The notes beneath the pieces were generated by a model. That model made no database searches and had not been told where the DNA came from. It was given only the letters and a program-made list of their open reading frames with translations. From the NCBI GenBank assembly GCA_002127415.1, contig MWJR01000009.1, positions 1-5,905 on the forward strand: a DNA stretch of 5,905 bases, in the 5' to 3' direction. This document shows, piece by piece, positions 1 through 5,203 of this stretch (positions are counted from its first letter, which is position 1; each line of letters opens with the position of its first letter). Both the position numbers and the translations under genes were made by a program. Source of the stretch: Calditrichaeota bacterium AABM5.125.24. Its GTDB lineage: Bacteria > Electryoneota > AABM5-125-24 > Hatepunaeales > Hatepunaeaceae.

Positions 1-96
1 CAACCAGACAATCGGCCAGAAGAAGACGATCCAGTGCAGCCTGGTGCGATACATCACATATTCGCCGGTCAACAGGTTGTCATCTATGTATCCCAT
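1..96 (-). CDS. PH-domain membrane-associated protein, N-terminal 32 residues only (cut by window edge)
   Basis: Translating the minus strand from the ATG at 96-94 gives an open frame of 32 codons that runs off position 1. It begins MGYIDDNLLTGEYVMYRTRL and continues into a hydrophobic stretch (HWIVFFWPIVWL). The pattern of a short polar start, NLL-x-GE-x-V-x-YR-x-RLHW and then a transmembrane-like segment is typical of bacterial PH-domain (bPH2/YdbT-like) proteins, small membrane proteins of mostly unknown role. The Shine-Dalgarno is weak (a GAG close to the start). It begins 47 bp after the stop of the Fe-S scaffold gene on the same strand, so it may be co-transcribed, but nothing functional links it to that cluster. 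Only the N-terminus is visible, so the family call rests on the opening motif. Confidence 0.6.
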   Translation of the reverse strand, partial: MGYIDDNLLTGEYVMYRTRLHWIVFFWPIVWL

Positions 97-143
97 AGCT
101 CAAGTTGTCTTTTATGGATTTTGCAATTAAGGGATTCAGCAAT

Positions 144-809
144 CTAATGCCCTGCGTGCTGACACGGTTTGAACTGCACCATCACCTTTTTGACACCTTT
201 CAGTGCATTAACCTTCTCGCGTATCTCCTCCTCAATGGCCTGCGCAAACCGTTCGTCGAGATCGCACAGGAGCATCTCGATGAAAACGCTCCCTTCGTCC
301 GGTTCTACCCTGAGGTCAGTAATCAGCTTGGCGTCAACCACGCTGATCCCCGATCGGGGATTTATCACATCCTCCAGCGCAGTCCAGACATGCTGCTTGT
401 CGAGTATGTCGGTCTCGTCATCCACCAGACCGTGATCTATTTCCCAGCGGTGAACTGCAGCCTTGAGCCCGTCAAGCGCCAGCACCGAACAGTGCAGCTT
501 GACCGCCGGCAGACCATCCAGGGCATCGGTGATGTCGTGGTGCTTCAGAGTCTTGACTTCGTCGACGGTCTTACCCTTGGCCAGCAGGGTGGCCATCGAT
601 GCGGTGGCGATGTTCGATGCGCATCCGAATGACCTGAACCGTATGTCCTCGATGACGCGCGTCTCAGGGTTGATCTTCAGGGCGAAGGTTATCATATCTC
701 CGCAGGCGGGGCTGCCCTCGGTGACGACGGCATCCGCCTCCGGCAGGTCACCGACGTTGCGTGGCGACTTGAAATGATCGATTACCTTATCGCTGTATTT
801 AATGGACAT
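144..809 (-). CDS. IscU/NifU-type Fe-S cluster scaffold fused to a C-terminal MIP18 (DUF59)-like domain
   Basis: This is a cytoplasmic scaffold on which Fe-S clusters are probably built from sulfur supplied by the neighbouring desulfurase. Residues 1 to about 128 are an IscU domain with all cluster ligands: C36 in GSPACGD followed by D38, C63 in SFGCAS, and H106-C107 in KLHCS. The HscA-recognition motif LPPVK of IscU reads LPAVK here. Residues about 140-212 match the MIP18/DUF59 (FeS_assembly_P) pattern: a VINP turn, a VVDAKLITDL strand, an EEEIREKVNAL helix and a final GVKKVMVQF strand. The cysteine normally found in that family's T-x-x-x-C-P motif is not in its usual place; C182 lies a few residues earlier. 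The tail has C216, H218 and H221. The frame extends to a TTG at 815, but the ATG at 809 has a GAGG seven bases upstream and matches the usual IscU N-terminus, so I start there (221 aa). This is not classic NifU, which has a ferredoxin-like middle and an Nfu C-terminus. Confidence 0.88.
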   Translation of the reverse strand: MSIKYSDKVIDHFKSPRNVGDLPEADAVVTEGSPACGDMITFALKINPETRVIEDIRFRSFGCASNIATASMATLLAKGKTVDEVKTLKHHDITDALDGLPAVKLHCSVLALDGLKAAVHRWEIDHGLVDDETDILDKQHVWTALEDVINPRSGISVVDAKLITDLRVEPDEGSVFIEMLLCDLDERFAQAIEEEIREKVNALKGVKKVMVQFKPCQHAGH

Positions 810-816
810 TTCCAAA

Positions 817-820
817 CCTC
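817..820 (-). promoter_or_regulatory. Shine-Dalgarno of the IscU-MIP18 gene
   Basis: The minus strand reads GAGG with a 7-base spacer to the ATG at 809. This decides in favour of ATG-809 over the TTG at 815, which would lie almost on top of the site. Confidence 0.6.
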
Positions 821-825
821 GTAAT

Positions 826-909
826 CAGTTTTCAGTTTCCAGTTTCCAGTTATCTGTCATCGGTTTTTAGTCATCAGACTGACAACTGACCACTAATAAC
901 TGACGACTA
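826..909. repeat. Array of 12 degenerate heptamers (CAGTTNN) that switches strand in the middle, forming an imperfect long hairpin
   Basis: From 826 the plus strand can be cut into exact 7-base steps: CAGTTTT, CAGTTTC, CAGTTTC, CAGTTAT, CTGTCAT, CGGTTTT and TAGTCAT. From 875 the units appear in the opposite orientation: CAGACTG, ACAACTG, ACCACTA, ATAACTG and ACGACTA. The two halves are roughly inverted copies around 874/875. CAGTTAT (847-853) pairs perfectly with ATAACTG (896-902), and AGTC (869-872) pairs with GACT (877-880) around an ATCA loop. The array fills nearly all of the 102-bp gap between the desulfurase stop and the scaffold start and ends just before the scaffold's Shine-Dalgarno. 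It resembles the short tandem heptanucleotide repeats known from some bacteria, notably filamentous cyanobacteria; its function is unknown. Confidence 0.75.
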
Positions 910-911
910 TG

Positions 912-2108
912 TTATCGTGGTCGATAGAAGCCGTGCCCCCCCTTTCGCTCGGAATGCAGCTCCGGCACAAAGGCGGTCATCGAGCGGAGCAGCTCGACCA
1001 CCTCACGGGTTCTGCCGATCACCTCCTCGACCTCTTCAGCTGTATTAAACCTTGATAGTGAAAAGCGTATAGCTCCGTGCGCCTCCTCGTGCAGCAGACC
1101 GATGGCGGTCAGAACAGTCGATGGAACCAGCGACTTCGACGAACAGGCCGACCCGGACGAAACGCAGATACCCCGGTTTGACAGGTGCATCAGGATGGCT
1201 TCACCCTCGATATACAGGAAGGTTACATTGAGGTTGCCGGGGAGCCGTTCCGGCGGTGGCGGGCCGTTGAGTCGGGTATCGGGCAGCTCAGATAACCCAT
1301 CAGCCAGCCGCTCCACCAGGGGAAGCAGATGCCCGGCGACCTCTTCACGGTCGCGAACCGCAACCTCAACCGCCCGGGCGAATCCGACGATCCCAGGAAC
1401 GTTTTCAGTGCCGGGCCGCAGGTCGAACTCCTGTTCAGCCCCTTCCATCAGCCGCTTCGGGCGGGTCTTGCGACACACGAACAACCCCCCGACCCCCTTG
1501 GGACCGTGGAGCTTGTGACCGTTGAAGCTGGCCAGATCCACCCCGAGCTGCCCCGCGTCAAACGGTATCTTCCCCAGCGATTGAGCCGCATCGGTGTGAA
1601 ACCAGGCGCCCCTTTCGTGCGCAACCTCGGCCAGCGACCTCAAGTCCTGGATGACGCCGATCTCGTGGTTGCCGTGAACGATGCTGACCAGGAAGGTATC
1701 GTCATCGACCGCTTCACGCAGAGCCTCGACAGCGATGTAGCCCTGTCCATCGACCGGCAGTCTTGTGACCCGATAGCCCTCCTTCTCCAGCCGCCCGGCG
1801 ACGTTCAGCACCGAGGCGTGCTCGACCCGCGAGATGACAAAGTGCTTCCGGTCCGGCCTGGCACGCGCGGCCCCCAGGATGGCCAGGTTGTTCGACTCGG
1901 TGGCACCGCTGGTAAATATCAGCTCCTTCGTCTTGACGCCTATAGCATCGGCAATGGTCTCGCGAGCCTGCCCTACAGCCGACTCAGCTTCCAGACCGAG
2001 GCTGTGCAGCGAGACCGGATTGGCGAACTTATCCCGGAAGTAAGGGAGCATCGCATCGAGAACCACGGGGTGAAGGGGGGTGGTGTCGTTGTTGTCGAAG
2101 TATATCAT
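912..2108 (-). CDS. nifS: Cysteine desulfurase (IscS/NifS family, class V aminotransferase fold)
   Basis: This is a PLP enzyme that converts cysteine to alanine and passes a protein-bound persulfide to Fe-S scaffolds and tRNA thiolases. The family signature is complete over 398 residues: the N-terminal MIYFDNNDTTPL, the PLP-phosphate loop TSGATE (66-71), H97 stacking on the cofactor (VEHASVL), D173 and Q176 in HTDAAQ, the Schiff-base lysine K199 in NGHKLHGPKG, the RPGT motif at 231-234, and the persulfide cysteine C322 in SSGSACSS. IRFSLSRF (347-354) near the C-terminus is also conserved. The extended loop around C322 is of the IscS/NifS (group I) type rather than the SufS type. A polar tail of about 20 residues follows the last helix. 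The ATG at 2108 fits the canonical N-terminus, though no Shine-Dalgarno is visible before it. It lies between a degenerate paralogue and the scaffold gene, and heptamer repeats occupy both flanking gaps. Probably the main sulfur donor of the cluster. Confidence 0.95.
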   Translation of the reverse strand: MIYFDNNDTTPLHPVVLDAMLPYFRDKFANPVSLHSLGLEAESAVGQARETIADAIGVKTKELIFTSGATESNNLAILGAARARPDRKHFVISRVEHASVLNVAGRLEKEGYRVTRLPVDGQGYIAVEALREAVDDDTFLVSIVHGNHEIGVIQDLRSLAEVAHERGAWFHTDAAQSLGKIPFDAGQLGVDLASFNGHKLHGPKGVGGLFVCRKTRPKRLMEGAEQEFDLRPGTENVPGIVGFARAVEVAVRDREEVAGHLLPLVERLADGLSELPDTRLNGPPPPERLPGNLNVTFLYIEGEAILMHLSNRGICVSSGSACSSKSLVPSTVLTAIGLLHEEAHGAIRFSLSRFNTAEEVEEVIGRTREVVELLRSMTAFVPELHSERKGGHGFYRPR

Positions 2109-2114
2109 ATTAAA

Positions 2115-2149
2115 TGGTTATCAGTAGTCAGTTTTCAGTTATCAGTATT
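2115..2149. repeat. Second array of CAGTTNN-type heptamers, five units in one orientation
   Basis: The plus strand divides into TGGTTAT, CAGTAGT, CAGTTTT, CAGTTAT and CAGTATT with exact 7-base spacing. It shares the 13-mer TCAGTTTTCAGTT (2128-2140) with the larger array at 825-837. It sits in the 77-bp, AT-rich gap just upstream of the desulfurase start, where no ribosome binding site can be recognised. Unlike the larger array it has no inverted half. Confidence 0.6.
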
Positions 2150-2185
2150 ATTGATTAATGAAGATACCGTTATTCCAGCGGTGCG

Positions 2186-3322
2186 TCACAGCGCATTTAC
2201 AGTATTAGCGATATGACCGACGACAGCCTTGATGTGTTCCATCGTATGTTCATCGCGAAAGGTGAGATTGACGGCGCCTGCGGCCTGCTCCGGTGTATAT
2301 CCGAGCCCGGTCAGCACCGCAGATGGCTTGCCTGCAGCCGTCAGATACGATGAACCCGTTGAGACATATATCCCCTCCTCAGCAAGCCTCATCACCGCCG
2401 CCTCCGCTTCAAGACCCTCCAGGATGAAGGTGAGGCTGCAGGGCACGAGGTCACCGACCTGCGGGAAAATCACCTTTGGCAGCGCCTTCTTCAGCTCTCT
2501 CAGCAGCCCGTTATAAAGCGCCTGGAAGTGCTCTATCCGCCCGGAACGCATATCCTTGAACTCCAGTGCAGCCGCGCCCAGGCCCGCTATAAGTCCGGTG
2601 CCCAGCGACCCACTGCGACAGCCCACTTGAAAGGCGCCACCACTTACCGGAGAACCGTAGCGGACATCCCGTGACACGAACAGCACACCCGTTCCAACCG
2701 GCCCACCCAGGGCGGTGCCATCGCAGGTCAGGATATCGCACAATCCCGGCAGGTCGCCGATCGGCATAAGCCTGACTTGCAGGGTCACATCCACCACCAG
2801 GGGAACTCCAACCGCCCGGCATATCAAGGAGAGCTCCTCGATCTGTCTGGGGACGTTGACCGCCGGGGTGACGCTGGAAAGCGCCACCAGAGCGGTCCTG
2901 TTGTCGATCTTCTCACGGGCAATCCCGAGGTCGATCCTCCCGTCGTTCAACAGCTTCAGCTCTACCGATCGGAATCCCAGCCCCTTACACCAGGTAGCAG
3001 CTTCAACGAACCCCTCGTGGTCGCCGTCCGGGAAGTCTATCTCACGGCGGGAATCTTCAGCGCCCCAGGCCAACCCATTGACGGCTGTATTGACCGCCTC
3101 GATCCCGGAGGAGGTGATCACAACCCCATTAAGCTCTGGCAAGTCCAGTGCCTTCGCCACAGCCCGCCGGGCGTCAAGAAACAGCTCATCGATGGCGTCT
3201 CTGGATACGGCACCCCTCCGCCACTGACGCTCGAGTGCGCTCCCCCGCTCAATCCCCCTGCTGACCTGCTCCGACGGCGGATCGGGCCGGCCGTCAAATA
3301 CCAGCGGTATCGACACTGACAT
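2186..3322 (-). CDS. Cysteine desulfurase-like pseudoenzyme (class V aminotransferase fold, PLP lysine and catalytic cysteine both replaced)
   Basis: The frame is intact at 378 codons, close to the normal length of IscS/NifS proteins, and it aligns with them from end to end. TSSGIE (70-75) matches the TSGATE loop, H102 matches the PLP-stacking histidine, D178 in VVDVT matches the aspartate of HTDAAQ, and CRSGSL (235-240) matches the RSGT motif. The decisive residues are gone. Where active enzymes have SGHK-x-x-GPKG this protein has DGTALGGPVG (201-210), so alanine 204 replaces the PLP lysine and T203 the histidine. Where they have SSGSAC it has STGSSY (321-326), so tyrosine 326 replaces the persulfide cysteine. 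L181 replaces the glutamine. It is therefore unlikely to be a desulfurase; a structural or regulatory partner of the adjacent active enzyme is an inference. The start overlaps the end of queH by 29 bp. The ATG at 3322 has AAGGA only 2 bases away; the in-frame GTG at 3316 has it at 8 bases and may be the true start (376 aa). Usual tools would label this aminotransferase class V. Confidence 0.85.
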   Translation of the reverse strand: MSVSIPLVFDGRPDPPSEQVSRGIERGSALERQWRRGAVSRDAIDELFLDARRAVAKALDLPELNGVVITSSGIEAVNTAVNGLAWGAEDSRREIDFPDGDHEGFVEAATWCKGLGFRSVELKLLNDGRIDLGIAREKIDNRTALVALSSVTPAVNVPRQIEELSLICRAVGVPLVVDVTLQVRLMPIGDLPGLCDILTCDGTALGGPVGTGVLFVSRDVRYGSPVSGGAFQVGCRSGSLGTGLIAGLGAAALEFKDMRSGRIEHFQALYNGLLRELKKALPKVIFPQVGDLVPCSLTFILEGLEAEAAVMRLAEEGIYVSTGSSYLTAAGKPSAVLTGLGYTPEQAAGAVNLTFRDEHTMEHIKAVVGHIANTVNAL

Positions 3323-3869
3323 CGTCCTTATTTCTCGCTGTGAGCATACTCCAGCGACAGCCGCAGTAGTTCTGTCGATAGAGCTCGAATTGCCGCGAAA
3401 GCTCCACGCTGCGCCGGAAGCCGTCCTGTTTACGGAGCGTCTCGTTCAGGTATTCCAGACCGACGCGTGCGGCGATCTCCCGGCCGGTCTGATGAATGAA
3501 TTCCACGTCCTTATGGGGGCTGACAGTGAGGGTGGTGGCGAAGGTCGGAATCCCGATCTGGACGGCCTTGCGTGCGGTCACTTCGAGACGATGGGCTATA
3601 CAACGTCGGCACCGCTCGCCACGCTCGGGCTCGTCCTCGCAGCCGGCTACCGATTTCAGCCAGCCCTCGCGGTCCGGCGGTTCCTCGATATATTCGACCC
3701 CCTGCAGGGCTGACAACTTAGCCGTCTCGGCCTCCCGCAGGCGGTATTCAGCAAGCGGTTCGATGTTCGGGTTGTAGAACAGCCCGACTACATCTCCATA
3801 TTGCCGCAACCGTTCAAAGGCCACCGTGGCGTCGGGGGCGCAGCATATATGCAGGAGCAGCCTCGACAA
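3294..3869 (-). CDS. queH: Epoxyqueuosine reductase QueH (DUF208 family)
   Basis: QueH carries out the last step of queuosine synthesis, reducing epoxyqueuosine to queuosine at wobble position 34 of GUN-anticodon tRNAs; it is the non-homologous replacement of the cobalamin-dependent QueG. All family cysteine motifs are present: C9-C10 in LHICCAPD, C87 and C90 in RCRRC, and C169 and C171 in YCGC. FYNPNI (31-36), FRRSVELS (151-158) and LYRQNYCGC (163-171) are further hallmarks. The 191-residue length is usual. In characterised members these cysteines hold a [4Fe-4S] cluster and a further metal site. The start is a TTG preceded by AGGAGG at 8 bases (3878-3883). It lies three bases after the stop of the small upstream gene and in the same frame, so translation is probably coupled. 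The other queuosine genes (queC, queD, queE, queF, tgt, queA) are not in the window. Confidence 0.95.
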   Translation of the reverse strand: MSRLLLHICCAPDATVAFERLRQYGDVVGLFYNPNIEPLAEYRLREAETAKLSALQGVEYIEEPPDREGWLKSVAGCEDEPERGERCRRCIAHRLEVTARKAVQIGIPTFATTLTVSPHKDVEFIHQTGREIAARVGLEYLNETLRKQDGFRRSVELSRQFELYRQNYCGCRWSMLTARNKDDVSVDTAGI

Positions 3870-3872
3870 ACC

Positions 3873-4163
3873 TCAACCCTCCTGCGACACTATCGAACAG
3901 ATGAAGGCGTTCAACGCGCGGTTCACCTCTTTGGCCACATATTCCCTGTGCCGGTCGATATATTCGGCAATTGCATCCTCATCAATCTCGACGCCGCGCT
4001 CCCGGGCGATCTCCTCGGTTACAACCTGCAGTTCGAGCGCCCTGGTTATGGCTCCCCCCACAAGCTTGGGATTCCCTTTGGTGATCAGGTGAAGGAGCTG
4101 CTGACGATTCCCACGCTGGAACAGCGCCCGATCCCTCTCGAGGCGGCTCAGCTTATCACCCAC
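3873..4163 (-). CDS. Small predicted helical protein of unknown function (96 aa)
   Basis: I do not recognise this protein. It starts with a GTG that overlaps the end of the PP-loop gene by 16 bp, with a perfect AGGAGG seven bases upstream (4171-4176). There is no internal methionine, so this start is firm. The sequence looks soluble and mostly helical: a basic start (KLSRLERDRALFQR), a middle with HLITKGNPKLVGGAI, an acidic helix rich in E and D (residues about 49-67), and a closing amphipathic helix (EYVAKEVNRALNAFICSIV). There is one cysteine, at residue 89, and no signal peptide, membrane segment or metal motif. It lies between two tRNA-modification genes in an overlapping block, so it is very probably co-translated with them and may be an accessory or RNA-binding subunit; that role is only inferred. 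Confidence 0.8.
   Translation of the reverse strand: MGDKLSRLERDRALFQRGNRQQLLHLITKGNPKLVGGAITRALELQVVTEEIARERGVEIDEDAIAEYIDRHREYVAKEVNRALNAFICSIVSQEG
3878..3883 (-). promoter_or_regulatory. Shine-Dalgarno AGGAGG for queH, inside the end of the upstream gene
   Basis: AGGAGG on the minus strand lies 8 bases before the TTG at 3869. It supports this non-ATG start of queH. The site is embedded in the last codons of the 96-aa gene, so ribosomes terminating there could reinitiate. Confidence 0.65.
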
Positions 4164-5185
4164 GGCTCGACCTCCTCTGCTTTATACGGTCTGACCGGAA
4201 TATGCCTCACCTCATCGCCGTTTTCGACGCGGACGGTCAGCTCTTCAGGGGAGTCGCGACCGTCGGAATACCGTGCGGCTATCCGTGCAGCGACCAGGAC
4301 ATTGGCGTCGGTTAACTGAGCGTCAAGCACCACCAGCGGCCCCGGGATGCCCTCGACCTCTATGCGCACACTGCCCCGGCCAAACTCTGCGAGAATCTGG
4401 TTTTCAGCCTGGTTGCGACCCACGACAATCTTCAGTTCCGGATTAACCCGCAGGTGTCTTCCGGTCTTGAGGATCAGGTAATCCTCCCAGCCCAGCTCAT
4501 CCTTGTCTGAACGTTCCCACAGGTCTCGCACCTTCCGTCCGTAGGCGGGGTCGGTCAGGAGGCAGCATCCACCGGCCGGCTGAGGATAATCCTCGATGCC
4601 GAGCTCGGCCGCCAGCGCCATCTGCGGCTTGCGGGTCCGCCCCTGGAACCTGAACAGCCTGGAGCGGTCAACCCATCCCTCACGTTCGGGCAGCGTCGGC
4701 GAGAGCAACTGTGCCGACAATGGTCTCAGAAGCCTGTCCTCGAGGCCGCTCTTCCGGGCGATGAGTCGTAGCTGCGCCAGGCGTTGAGACTTTGGCCGCT
4801 GTCCCAGCACCTCGCCTGTGAATACAAAATCGGCGCCTCGCTCTTCCATCATGTCCCCGGCTATCTCCAACAGGTATATCCGGCAGTCGATACAGGGGTT
4901 CACGTTCTTGCCATAGCCATACTTTGGATGGTGCAGGACCTTCAGGTAGCCGTCGGAAACTTCCACGATCTCGACTGACACCCCCAACTTCTCGGCCTCT
5001 GTGAACAGAGCCGATGACCCGCCCTGTGCCGATCCATCACCTTCAGCCCGGTGGGAACCTGAAAAACAGAAGCCGGTATGGAAATGCACCGCCAGAACCT
5101 CTATCCCCAGGTCATGGATGATCCGCAGCGCCAAGGTGCTGTCCAGACCTCCCGAAAGGAGACCGATGGCTTTTATCTTTCTCAC
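4148..5185 (-). CDS. PP-loop ATPase, MnmA/ThiI-like tRNA thiolase candidate with C-terminal NFACT-R_2-like domain
   Basis: The N-terminal half is an ATP-pyrophosphatase domain: the PP-loop is LLSGGLDST (9-17), and a following strand, EVLAVHF, is typical of MnmA/ThiI relatives that adenylate a tRNA uridine before sulfur insertion. Cysteines lie at C40 (FCFSG), C98 and C101 (NPCIDC) and C207-C208 (GGCCLL). The CxxC plus a distant Cys suggests a [4Fe-4S] cluster, as in TtcA/TtuA-type thiolases, rather than the disulfide chemistry of MnmA; this is inferred. Residues about 230-310 (YLILKTGRHLRVNPE, VVGRNQAEN, GPLVVLDAQ, AARIAARYSD) resemble the NFACT-R_2 RNA-binding domain. The GTG at 5185 is the only start that keeps the PP-loop, because an in-frame TAA lies just upstream; no Shine-Dalgarno is visible. 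It begins 18 bp after the hydro-lyase gene and overlaps the next gene by 16 bp. Automatic annotation may call it tRNA 2-thiouridine or 4-thiouridine synthase; the target base is not decidable here. Confidence 0.85.
   Translation of the reverse strand: MRKIKAIGLLSGGLDSTLALRIIHDLGIEVLAVHFHTGFCFSGSHRAEGDGSAQGGSSALFTEAEKLGVSVEIVEVSDGYLKVLHHPKYGYGKNVNPCIDCRIYLLEIAGDMMEERGADFVFTGEVLGQRPKSQRLAQLRLIARKSGLEDRLLRPLSAQLLSPTLPEREGWVDRSRLFRFQGRTRKPQMALAAELGIEDYPQPAGGCCLLTDPAYGRKVRDLWERSDKDELGWEDYLILKTGRHLRVNPELKIVVGRNQAENQILAEFGRGSVRIEVEGIPGPLVVLDAQLTDANVLVAARIAARYSDGRDSPEELTVRVENGDEVRHIPVRPYKAEEVEPWVIS
4171..4176 (-). promoter_or_regulatory. Shine-Dalgarno AGGAGG for the 96-aa gene
   Basis: A full-consensus AGGAGG on the minus strand, 7 bases before the GTG at 4163. 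It supports the small gene as real and fixes its start, although it lies within the coding end of the PP-loop gene. Confidence 0.7.
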
Positions 5186-5203
5186 CTGATGTTTCGGTTA
5201 ATT

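Noticed and set aside
105..632. Plus-strand open frame of 175 codons opposite the scaffold gene
   Set aside because: The opposite strand encodes clear IscU motifs; the plus-strand frame has none.
826..909. Heptamer array as a CRISPR array or a rho-independent terminator
   Set aside because: The units are 7 bp with no spacers, and the hairpin is long and imperfect without a following T-run on the minus strand.
2109..2185. Internal promoter for the desulfurase gene in the AT-rich gap
   Set aside because: Several TA-rich -10-like strings occur, but none has a matching -35 at a suitable distance, and the repeats make such matches uninformative.
1329..2216. Long plus-strand open frame (295 codons) opposite the desulfurase gene
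   Set aside because: It is antisense to a gene with a complete catalytic signature. Its translation has no family features and its frame is a by-product of GC-biased codon use.
2511..2822. Minus-strand open frame of 103 codons in another frame of the pseudo-desulfurase gene
   Set aside because: It lies wholly within a better-supported gene and is rich in G, P, R and W as expected of an out-of-frame reading.
2777..3319. Plus-strand open frame of 180 codons opposite the pseudo-desulfurase
   Set aside because: The minus-strand frame aligns with the desulfurase family over its whole length; the plus-strand product is low-complexity and unrecognisable.
2186..3322. Interpretation of the second desulfurase-like gene as a decaying pseudogene
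   Set aside because: There is no frameshift or internal stop, the length is normal, other fold residues are kept, and the gene overlaps queH tightly. Loss confined to catalytic residues fits a pseudoenzyme better.
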